NCBI GenBank assembly: GCA_947373115.1
Contig: CANBWJ010000002.1
Span: 1 to 36,729 of the forward strand
Length of the DNA stretch: 36,729 nt
Reading direction: 5' to 3'
DNA from: Opitutia bacterium
Lineage (GTDB): Bacteria > Verrucomicrobiota > Verrucomicrobiia > Opitutales > UBA953
Positions 10,095 through 17,536 of the stretch are shown here, one piece after another; the stretch's first letter is position 1; each line of letters begins with the position of its first letter. The position numbers were made by a program, and so were the translations under genes. The notes under the pieces are model-generated. The model was not told the DNA's origin. It made no database searches and was given only the letters and a program-made list of their open reading frames with translations.

Positions 10095-11708
10095 ATGGCG
10101 ACACAAACTTATGACGCAATTATCGTCGGAAGTGGCATCGGAGGCCTGAGCTTTGCGCTCAATTTGGCTAACCGTGGACTTTCTGTCGCCATTGTAACCA
10201 AGAAGAGCAGTTCCGAATCCAATACCAATTGGGCCCAAGGAGGCATCGCTTGTGTCACCGATGAGACCGACGATTTTGCGAGTCATATCAACGATACCCT
10301 TAACGCTGGCGATGGACTCTGTGACCTGAAAGCAGTAGAGCATATCATTAAAGGCGGACCTGCCCGAGTCGCCGAATTGATTCAGTGGGGCGTACAATTT
10401 GAAAACGGTGCTAATGGTCGACCCGATTTGGGGCGTGAAGGTGGACATTCCCAACGTCGCATCCTTCACGCTCGTGATATGACAGGTCGAGCCATCGAAT
10501 CCGCCTTGCTCAAGGCCGTGAGTCTACAACCTAAAATTGAAACACTCGAGTATCACTTTGCGGTCGACCTCATCACGCTCGCCAAAATCGGGCAATGCCC
10601 TGTCGGCTCACCCCAAGACCGGGTCGTCGGTCTGCACGTTTTAGACACGCGCAGTGGGAAAGTTAAAACCCTTTCGGCGACAGTCGTGGTGCTTGCCACA
10701 GGCGGAATTGGCCAAGTCTACCAATTTACAACTAATCCTGACATTGCTACCGGTGACGGTATTGCGATGGCCTATCGTGCCGGTGCAGAGATTCGTGACA
10801 TGGAGATGGTGCAATTCCATCCGACTGCGCTCAAGGCTCCGGATGGCAGTCGGGCTTTGATTTCAGAGGCGGTGCGCGGCGAAGGTGCCATTTTAAGGGA
10901 TACCAATGGTCATGCCTTCATGAAAGATTTTCATCCGATGGGCGACCTCGCCCCACGCGATGTGGTTGCCCGAGCAATTGACTCGGTCATGAAAAAAGAG
11001 GGTTCGCCCCACGTCTTACTCGACGCACGCGAGGTTGCCAAAGGCCACCTAGCAGAACGATTTCCTCATATTTACGCCACCTGCCTGAAGGCGGGCTTTG
11101 ATCTCACGCGCGAGCCGATTCCAGTGGTTCCAGCTGCGCATTACTTGTGTGGTGGGGTTACGACCGACCTAAAAGGACAGACCACACTAAATGGCCTCTT
11201 TGCGGTCGGCGAAGTTGCCTGCACGGGCTTGCATGGTGCCAATCGCTTGGCTTCAAATTCATTACTCGAAGCCGTTGTCTTGGCCTATGATGGTGCGTTG
11301 GCTGCATTCGCGGTGATTCAAAAAAGCAACCGTAGCACGGTTTCCCTTCCCGCTTGGATTGATGGGGCGGCGGGCAATCCAGATGAGCGCGTTGTACTGA
11401 CTCACAACTGGGATGAACTCCGACGGACAATGTGGGATTATGTCGGTATTGTTCGCACCACGAAGCGACTCAAGCGTGCCCAGACACGTGTCGGCACCCT
11501 TAATGATGAGATCGCCGAATACTATTGGAACTTCCGCGTGGAGCCGCGTTTACTCGAGCTGCGTAACTTAATTCAAGTCGCCGAATTAGTGATTAATTGC
11601 GCCCTGCAGCGCCACGAAAGTCGCGGCCTTCATTACACTTTAGACTTTCCTCAACAAGCCGCGGAAGCTCGTCATACCTCGATTCGCCGTCCGATTGCCG
11701 TGTCATGA
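10095..11708 (+). CDS. nadB: L-aspartate oxidase
   Basis: FAD-binding GSGIGGLSFALNLA, SNTNWAQGGIACV, DMEMVQFHPTAL, EAVRGEGAILRDTNG, CGGVTTDLKGQTTLNGLFAVGEVACTGLHGANRLASNSLLE. Confidence 0.95.
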   Translation: MATQTYDAIIVGSGIGGLSFALNLANRGLSVAIVTKKSSSESNTNWAQGGIACVTDETDDFASHINDTLNAGDGLCDLKAVEHIIKGGPARVAELIQWGVQFENGANGRPDLGREGGHSQRRILHARDMTGRAIESALLKAVSLQPKIETLEYHFAVDLITLAKIGQCPVGSPQDRVVGLHVLDTRSGKVKTLSATVVVLATGGIGQVYQFTTNPDIATGDGIAMAYRAGAEIRDMEMVQFHPTALKAPDGSRALISEAVRGEGAILRDTNGHAFMKDFHPMGDLAPRDVVARAIDSVMKKEGSPHVLLDAREVAKGHLAERFPHIYATCLKAGFDLTREPIPVVPAAHYLCGGVTTDLKGQTTLNGLFAVGEVACTGLHGANRLASNSLLEAVVLAYDGALAAFAVIQKSNRSTVSLPAWIDGAAGNPDERVVLTHNWDELRRTMWDYVGIVRTTKRLKRAQTRVGTLNDEIAEYYWNFRVEPRLLELRNLIQVAELVINCALQRHESRGLHYTLDFPQQAAEARHTSIRRPIAVS

Positions 11709-12622
11709 AACTATGCGTAGTGGGTGCAGGCGCCGTCGGCGGTTGGTATGCGGGACTCCTTGCCGAGGCCGGGCATGAAGTCCATTGCGTGACGCGTTCT
11801 GACTACGCCATCATTCAACAACGTGGTTTAGTGTTACGTGATGCCGCGGGTGAGCGTATCGTCAAAGTTGCCTCCGCGCAGCCTGACACATCGGCGATTG
11901 GCCCGTGTGACTTAATTATTGTCGCCGCGAAAGCGACGGCGAACTCCACCTTGCCGCCCGTCATTAAGCCCTTGCTGAGCCCAAACTCAATTTTACTGAC
12001 GCTACAAAATGGCATGGGCAATGTAGAGGCCTTTGCGTCGTTACTTCCCAGTGATCAAATCGTGGCTGGGCTTTGTTTCGTCTGTATTAATCGCACCGCC
12101 TCAGGCGTTATTTTAAATACGATGCACGGTTACGTGCGAATGGCCGCCGCTCAGGGCGATATTAATCCAGCGGTCCATACTTGCGTTAACGCTTTTCGTG
12201 AAGCGGGCGTGGAATGTGAAGCAGAGCCCTCCCTCTCTGCCGTACTCTGGAAAAAACTCTGCTGGAATATTCCATTTAACGGCCTCGCGATTGCTGCCGG
12301 CGGCCTCACGACCGACCAAATCTTAGTCGACCCCGGGCTGCGTCAGCGTGCATTTAATCTTATGAATGAAGTGCGTGAGGCAGCGGAACGATGTGGCGTT
12401 CCGTTTTCTGAAAAACATATCGCCAGACAATTTGCCGTGACGGAAGGAATGGGTGCTTATCGCCCATCCAGTTTAATCGACTACCTGGCAGGTCGCGAGG
12501 TGGAGGTGGACGCCCTTTGGGGCATTCCTTTGCAACGCGGCTTGGCTGCGGGCGCAACGATGCCGGAGTTGCAAAAACTTAAGGACGAAATTTTAATTAA
12601 GCTCGCCCATCGGCGGTCTTAA
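11705..12622 (+). CDS. panE: 2-dehydropantoate 2-reductase family protein
   Basis: MKLCVVGAGAVGGWYAGLLAEAGHEV (Rossmann), LTLQNGMGNVE, LWKKLCWNIPFN, PSSLIDYLAGREVEVDALWG; ATG overlaps nadB TGA (ATGA), so the listed 11597 start is too far upstream. Confidence 0.88.
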   Translation: MKLCVVGAGAVGGWYAGLLAEAGHEVHCVTRSDYAIIQQRGLVLRDAAGERIVKVASAQPDTSAIGPCDLIIVAAKATANSTLPPVIKPLLSPNSILLTLQNGMGNVEAFASLLPSDQIVAGLCFVCINRTASGVILNTMHGYVRMAAAQGDINPAVHTCVNAFREAGVECEAEPSLSAVLWKKLCWNIPFNGLAIAAGGLTTDQILVDPGLRQRAFNLMNEVREAAERCGVPFSEKHIARQFAVTEGMGAYRPSSLIDYLAGREVEVDALWGIPLQRGLAAGATMPELQKLKDEILIKLAHRRS

Positions 12623-12634
12623 GAAATTTCTCAA

Positions 12635-13096
12635 TTACGGTTGAACGGCCGAAACGGCTGATGGCATCGGCCCCAACATCATTGCCACTTCAGCATTCGC
12701 CCGCGACTGAGTCCAAAAAGACGAAGGAATAGCTGGTCCCGTATTACCAGAGAAAATTCGTTTTCCTTTGAGGTTAAAAAGGGTCATCGATAATGAGAGT
12801 GGGCAATCGCCTTGGGAGTTGGACGACGAGATGCCAGTCATCCAAGACATTCGGAGAACGCCTTCCGCTGAGGCCTTGGAGCTTACCACCACGTAGCCGT
12901 GACGAGTGAGTTCCATCGCAATCTTATCAAGAACTGCGGGGGTAATCATTTCGACGGTCGTATTGGTTGAAAGTCTTGTATTCTCAATGTAGACACGCTT
13001 AACGCTGGTAACCTTGGTGCGCTCGGCATTCGCACATCCCAAGAAAGCAAGACTCGTCAAAAAACAGGCAAGCCAGGTTAGGCGGGTTAAGCTCAT
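12635..13096 (-). CDS. Hypothetical lipoprotein
   Basis: From ATG 13096: MSLTRLTWLACFLTSLAFLGCANAER, signal peptide with lipobox LAFLG|C; no specific family recognised. Confidence 0.65.
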   Translation of the reverse strand: MSLTRLTWLACFLTSLAFLGCANAERTKVTSVKRVYIENTRLSTNTTVEMITPAVLDKIAMELTRHGYVVVSSKASAEGVLRMSWMTGISSSNSQGDCPLSLSMTLFNLKGKRIFSGNTGPAIPSSFWTQSRANAEVAMMLGPMPSAVSAVQP

Positions 13097-13167
13097 GCTG
13101 GTTTTTATGGCTACCTTGAGCCTAATCTCAAGACGAGAGACGTACCCACCCAAGATACCTAAGGTTT

Positions 13168-13185
13168 TTCACATGTAATTGTGAA
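13168..13185. promoter_or_regulatory. Dyad TTCACA-N6-TGTGAA in divergent intergenic region
   Basis: ttcacatgtaattgtgaa: two perfect 6-bp arms between the divergent lipoprotein and HAD-DciA genes. Confidence 0.45.
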
Positions 13186-13241
13186 TAAAAGGGCTTTTAG
13201 TGGTGATTTACTTCCCATTTCAACTGCAGCCTAATGCCCAC

Positions 13242-14297
13242 ATGCCCGAGCTCAAAGCCATTACCTTGGACCTCGCTGGCACCCTGCTCTTCCCTTATCC
13301 TAGCGTCGGTGCTGTTTATGCCCGATGTGCGCAGAAGCATGGCATAAATGTCTCGGCTCAAAAATTAGAGAACGCATTTCATACTGCATACGCTCACACG
13401 TCCAAAAATCTTCCGCCGGAAGCCTTTTGGCGTGACGTGGTACTGCGAACTTTTGCTAGCGATCTCCCTTCCGATAAAGCGGATAAAATTGTTGCCGCAT
13501 GCTGGCAGGCTTTTGCCGAGGAGAAGTCGTGGAGGGTGGCTCCGGGTGCCATCAGTGCCCTGACGGCCCTCCGCTTTCTCGGACTTAAAGTTGCGGTCCT
13601 ATCCAATGCCGATGCCCGCCTGCTTCAGGTCTTAAAAGCCAAACAACTCACACCTCATTTCGACGAAATCTTTTTATCGACTGAAATTGGATACGCCAAA
13701 CCTGATGCACGTGCCTTTCAACACTGCGCTCGGGCGTTGGGCGTTGCCCTTTCGGCGCTTGCCCATGCCGGCGACAACCCAGAAGAAGATGGCCAAGGAG
13801 CTTTTGCGGCCGGTGCGGTGGGTATTATTGTCGGCGGTCGCCACGCCCCTCCTAATTGCCTGCGAGCAGAAAAAATTACTGATCTCCCATATGTGGTACG
13901 TGCCTACCTGACCGAAGGAAAACAAAAAGGCAAATTCTCGCGCAACGTCCAAAACCTACTCGCCAATTTACGCGGCGTCCCGGAGGACCGGGGCCGTTCG
14001 ACTTCGCGCAGCGCCAAGAGCCTGGATGAAGCGATGACGGAAGTTTTTCAGAAGCTTCGCTTTGATCGCATTACACCCGAAGACACAATAATTGCGCAGT
14101 GGCATACGCTCTTGCCAATTAAATTAGCCAAGCGTTGTGCGCCCTTAAAAGTCCACGACGACGGGAAACTCATTGTGCAGTGCGAAAGCAGTATCGTAAA
14201 GACGGAGGTTCAATTTCACGCCAAAGCGATGCTGGCGAAAATTAAACTACTCCCCGGTTGCCAGAGCATCCGGGTACTCACTTTGACCAGCGTTTAG
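13242..14297 (+). CDS. HAD-superfamily hydrolase with C-terminal DciA/DUF721-like domain (fusion)
   Basis: N-term HAD: ITLDLAGTLL, VAVLSNAD, EIGYAKPDARAFQHCARALGV, HAGDNPEEDGQGAFAAGAVGIIV; C-term about 13932-14297: FSRNVQNLLANLRG...SLDEAMTEVFQKLRFDRITPEDTIIAQWHTLLPIKLAKRCAPLKVHDDGKLIVQCESSIVKTEVQFHAKAMLAKIKLLPGCQSIRVLTL. Confidence 0.75.
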   Translation: MPELKAITLDLAGTLLFPYPSVGAVYARCAQKHGINVSAQKLENAFHTAYAHTSKNLPPEAFWRDVVLRTFASDLPSDKADKIVAACWQAFAEEKSWRVAPGAISALTALRFLGLKVAVLSNADARLLQVLKAKQLTPHFDEIFLSTEIGYAKPDARAFQHCARALGVALSALAHAGDNPEEDGQGAFAAGAVGIIVGGRHAPPNCLRAEKITDLPYVVRAYLTEGKQKGKFSRNVQNLLANLRGVPEDRGRSTSRSAKSLDEAMTEVFQKLRFDRITPEDTIIAQWHTLLPIKLAKRCAPLKVHDDGKLIVQCESSIVKTEVQFHAKAMLAKIKLLPGCQSIRVLTLTSV

Positions 14298-14689
14298 GCT
14301 TTTAGATTGGGCTCAAACGGACGTAGAAAAGCGTCTTTGAAGTCAAAAACGTTCTCAAAATCCTCCAAGCGGTCTTCGTCGGAGCGTCCAAACATGCCCG
14401 TGCTAATAATGTTGAAAACGATGTGCCCAACGTCGACCGATTTTTTAATACCCCAGCTGTGTAAGAGTGTGTAGGACATGGGTCCATAAGTCTCGAGCAC
14501 ATGCTGGCGGAAGCCTTCGAGTAACTGCGGACCAGTGACATGACGATTGGGCTGCAACTTGTTTTTTTTAATTTCGCCGTGCACGTTCTTCTGAGCCAAG
14601 TCCAGCGACAGACGTACTAATTGGTAAGCTTGCGGCATGTAGCGCTTATCCTTTTGGCAGAGTTGCCGAATGGCTTCCTCGAAGTCCAT
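14294..14689 (-). CDS. Minf_1886 / TIGR04138-type protein (Planctomycetes-Verrucomicrobia restricted family of unknown function)
   Basis: MDFEEAIRQLCQKDKRYMPQAYQLVRLSLDLAQ...HVTGPQLLEGFRQHVLETYGPMSYTLLHSWGIKKSVDVGHIVFNII; recalled resemblance to this family. Confidence 0.7.
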   Translation of the reverse strand: MDFEEAIRQLCQKDKRYMPQAYQLVRLSLDLAQKNVHGEIKKNKLQPNRHVTGPQLLEGFRQHVLETYGPMSYTLLHSWGIKKSVDVGHIVFNIISTGMFGRSDEDRLEDFENVFDFKDAFLRPFEPNLKA

Positions 14690-15780
14690 TATTTAAGTCG
14701 CGCGAGCTCCGCAAGGAGTCGGGCATTTTGAGATTCCGTCCCCACTGTAATACGCAGCCAACCCGTCATACCATAACCGCGTAACGGGCGGACAATTACA
14801 CCTGCCTTCTGTAAGGACTGGAAGGTGGCGTCGGCATTCGGGATTTCAGCTGCTAAGAAGTTGGCCTTACCGTCGATGTATTTATAACCCAACTGATTCA
14901 GGCCATGTTTAAGTTGGGCAATACCCGTGGCATTAACGGCTTTAGAATGTGCCAGGAATGCTTGATCATCGAGGGCGGCTTCAGCTGCGGCCAAGGCGGG
15001 TAAGTTGACATTAAATGGCTGACGAACCCGATTTAACAATCCGCAGACTTCGCTGGATCCCAATAAGTAGCCCACGCGCAATCCGGCTAAGCCATAGGCC
15101 TTAGAGAAGGTGCGGGTGACCACGACCTTACGTCCGGCTTTAATCAACGCTCGCATATCAGCTGAGGCGTCTAAGTACTCGGTGTAAGCTTCATCTAAGC
15201 AGAAGATGACGTTATCCGGAAGTGACTGAGCCAGGGCGATAATGTCTTCGGGTTTATCTGTGCCGCCGGTCGGATTATTCGGGCTAGCCAAAAACATAAT
15301 GCGCGTGCGCTCCGTTACCGCTGCTCGCATCGCTTTAAGGTCGTGACAATAATTAGGCATCGGCACTTCCACCGGGGTCGCACCTTGGAGCAGCGTGGCT
15401 AATTTGTAGACAATGAAGGCTTGTGACCCGAAAACGACTTCGTCGCCGGGGCGGAGAAACGCTTGTGCGAGTAAAATCATCACTTCGTTGGAACCGTTCC
15501 CAATCACAAATTGATTCGGTTCCATGGACCAGACTTTGGCTAATTTTTCTCTCAGGAAAGTGCTGCCGCCATCGGGATACAGGTGACAATTGGCCAACGC
15601 CTTTTGGGCAGCGGCCAGACCTAACGGTGAAGGACCCAGTGGATTTTCATTCGAGGCTAGTTTAATCACCGTTTGAGGATCCAAGCCAAATTCACGTGCC
15701 ACGACTTCGATGGGCCGACCCGCTTCGTAAACCGGTTGGGATAAGACGGGTCGATTCGCCATTTCCGAATAAGTAGGCAT
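14689..15780 (-). CDS. hisC: Histidinol-phosphate aminotransferase
   Basis: KLASNENPLGPSP, GNGSNEVMILLAQAFL, SPNNPTGG, DEAYTEY, TRTFSKAYGLAGLRVGYLLG, VRQPFNVN. Confidence 0.95.
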   Translation of the reverse strand: MPTYSEMANRPVLSQPVYEAGRPIEVVAREFGLDPQTVIKLASNENPLGPSPLGLAAAQKALANCHLYPDGGSTFLREKLAKVWSMEPNQFVIGNGSNEVMILLAQAFLRPGDEVVFGSQAFIVYKLATLLQGATPVEVPMPNYCHDLKAMRAAVTERTRIMFLASPNNPTGGTDKPEDIIALAQSLPDNVIFCLDEAYTEYLDASADMRALIKAGRKVVVTRTFSKAYGLAGLRVGYLLGSSEVCGLLNRVRQPFNVNLPALAAAEAALDDQAFLAHSKAVNATGIAQLKHGLNQLGYKYIDGKANFLAAEIPNADATFQSLQKAGVIVRPLRGYGMTGWLRITVGTESQNARLLAELARLK

Positions 15781-15812
15781 AAAATTAATATGAAGAGTAG
15801 TTTTGCGTTTTT

Positions 15813-15843
15813 GGCAAGCGTACCCCTTGCCTCCCCGCTTGCC
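15813..15843. repeat. Inverted repeat GGCAAGCG/CGCTTGCC with internal second CTTGCC
   Basis: 8-bp perfect arms 15813-15820 and 15836-15843; additional CTTGCC at 15826-15831 can pair with GGCAAG 15813-15818. Confidence 0.75.
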
Positions 15844-15873
15844 TAATGTCCCAAATTAAGTGTCATTGGCTCG

Positions 15874-16839
15874 ATGCGTATCATCGTCACAGGGGCGACA
15901 GGTTTTGCCGGACGTGAGGTCGTGCGTGCGGCTTTGCGGCGTGGGCACGAGGTTTTGGCTATCGGTGGTAAAAATACACCCCGTGCCCCTGATTTAAAAC
16001 GCATACTGAATCTGGACCTCACCGATCGGGCTAAGGTGGAGGCTCTTATCTTGGACGAGTTTCCGCAGGCGATTATTAATTGTGCTGCCCTTGCCACAAT
16101 CGAGTCCTGTCAGCTCAACCCTACGCTCGCTACCCAACTTAATACCGACCTTCCCGCTCAGCTGGCACAACTGAGTTTTCACGTCGGTGCTAAGTTAATC
16201 CACTTCTCTACCGATATGGTCTTTGACGGTGCACGAGGGAATTACGGACACACGGAGCAGACCAACCCCCTTCACCTCTACGGTAAAACCAAAGCGGCAG
16301 GTGAAATTGATGTACTCAAATACGGACGTGAGCATGCGGCGGTGATTCGGACCTCTTTATTAAATGGAAATTCTCCGACTGGCGAACGCGGTATTCATGA
16401 GCGGCTATTCCTCGATTGGTCGTCAGGAAAATCCTCCACCCTCTTCACGGATGAAATTCGCCAACCGGTTTCCGCCAGCAACCTCGCTGATGTGGCCGTT
16501 GAACTTTGTGAACGGCCCAACCTTTCTGGCGTCTACCACTGGGCTGGCTTAGCGCCGATTAGCCGGTTTGAGATGGGACAAGCGATTGCGGAATATTTCG
16601 GTCTCGATGCGAAGAAGTATGTTCAGGCGAGCCAGCGCCAAGACCACCCACAGCACGCCCAACGTCCGCGAGATTTAAGCCTCCAGTTACACCCACTGGC
16701 GGGCAAATTACGCACCCCCGCTCAGCCATTCGTCGATCAACTCAATGAATTACGCGTTCCCCGTGGTTGCGAAGCATGGTACGAGCAAGAAACCGGTCGA
16801 AAGGTCGTGCGTCTGCTCGAAAAGGGCGTAGACTTCTAA
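15874..16839 (+). CDS. SDR family sugar-nucleotide reductase (dTDP-4-dehydrorhamnose reductase-like, RmlD substrate-binding family)
   Basis: MRIIVTGATGFAGREVVRAALRRGHEV, INCAALATIESCQLNP, HFSTDMVFDGARGNYGHTEQTNPLHLYGKTKAAGE. Confidence 0.8.
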   Translation: MRIIVTGATGFAGREVVRAALRRGHEVLAIGGKNTPRAPDLKRILNLDLTDRAKVEALILDEFPQAIINCAALATIESCQLNPTLATQLNTDLPAQLAQLSFHVGAKLIHFSTDMVFDGARGNYGHTEQTNPLHLYGKTKAAGEIDVLKYGREHAAVIRTSLLNGNSPTGERGIHERLFLDWSSGKSSTLFTDEIRQPVSASNLADVAVELCERPNLSGVYHWAGLAPISRFEMGQAIAEYFGLDAKKYVQASQRQDHPQHAQRPRDLSLQLHPLAGKLRTPAQPFVDQLNELRVPRGCEAWYEQETGRKVVRLLEKGVDF

Positions 16840-16840
16840 G

Positions 16841-17536
16841 ATGGACGTCTTACCCCGAGAGTCTTGTACCGCCGTTGCCAACATGGCCAACAATTGTTTG
16901 TTGCTCGAGCACTACCCACACCCCGAGCGCATTCGTTATCGACCCTTTGCGTGGTCGGAATTGGCTTACACTTTTGGCGTATCCCAAAAGTGGACCACCT
17001 ATCGCGGCGTGGTGCCGCATCACATTCCTTTAGTTCGTCGCTGCACGGGTGGAGGTTTAGTTTCACACTTAGAAGACTGGACCTTCGCTATTGCGATTCC
17101 AGCTGACCACGAACTTTATAAAGCGGACGCCAACCAAGCTTACGCGGTTGTGCATCAAGCGCTACTTGAATGTTTATTGAGTCAAAAATTACCGGTTGAA
17201 TTGGTTTTACATCCCATGTCGTCCCGCCCGTTTAAGGCGCCCGATCAATGCGAGACGAATGCCGAGCCTCACGACCTTGTACTAAAGTCTGATGGTCGAA
17301 AAGTGGCCGGTGCCGCTCAACGTCGAACCAGGCACGGACTCCTTTTAGAGGGTTATATTTCCCGCCCCTTACTAGCGGGCTGTAACTGGAGTAAGTTTGA
17401 AGAAGATTTTCCACGTGCACTTGGTGCGGCGCTTAAGAGTCCCCCTGTCCCAGTTTCTTCGCCTATCTACGATCAGTCCGACCACGAAGGAATGTGGGCG
17501 AAGTTTAACTCTTGTGCCTGGAACCAGCGGATTTAA
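16841..17536 (+). CDS. Lipoate/biotin-protein ligase family protein (LplA-like)
   Basis: PLVRRCTGGGLVSHLEDWTFAIAIP and DGRKVAGAAQRRTRHGLLLEGYI, matching RRxTGGGxVxH and GKKxxGxAQRR patterns. Confidence 0.8.
   Translation: MDVLPRESCTAVANMANNCLLLEHYPHPERIRYRPFAWSELAYTFGVSQKWTTYRGVVPHHIPLVRRCTGGGLVSHLEDWTFAIAIPADHELYKADANQAYAVVHQALLECLLSQKLPVELVLHPMSSRPFKAPDQCETNAEPHDLVLKSDGRKVAGAAQRRTRHGLLLEGYISRPLLAGCNWSKFEEDFPRALGAALKSPPVPVSSPIYDQSDHEGMWAKFNSCAWNQRI

Noticed and set aside
11597-11704. Upstream extension of panE
   Set aside because: Would overlap the conserved nadB C-terminus; MKLCVVGAGAVGGW at 11705 is the natural N-terminus with ATGA coupling.
13915-13945. Sequencing frameshift explaining the HAD-DciA fusion
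   Set aside because: Possible in the A-rich tract but not supported: neither alternative frame terminates for about 100 nt, and both domains are in the same frame. Kept as a refutation test, not a call.
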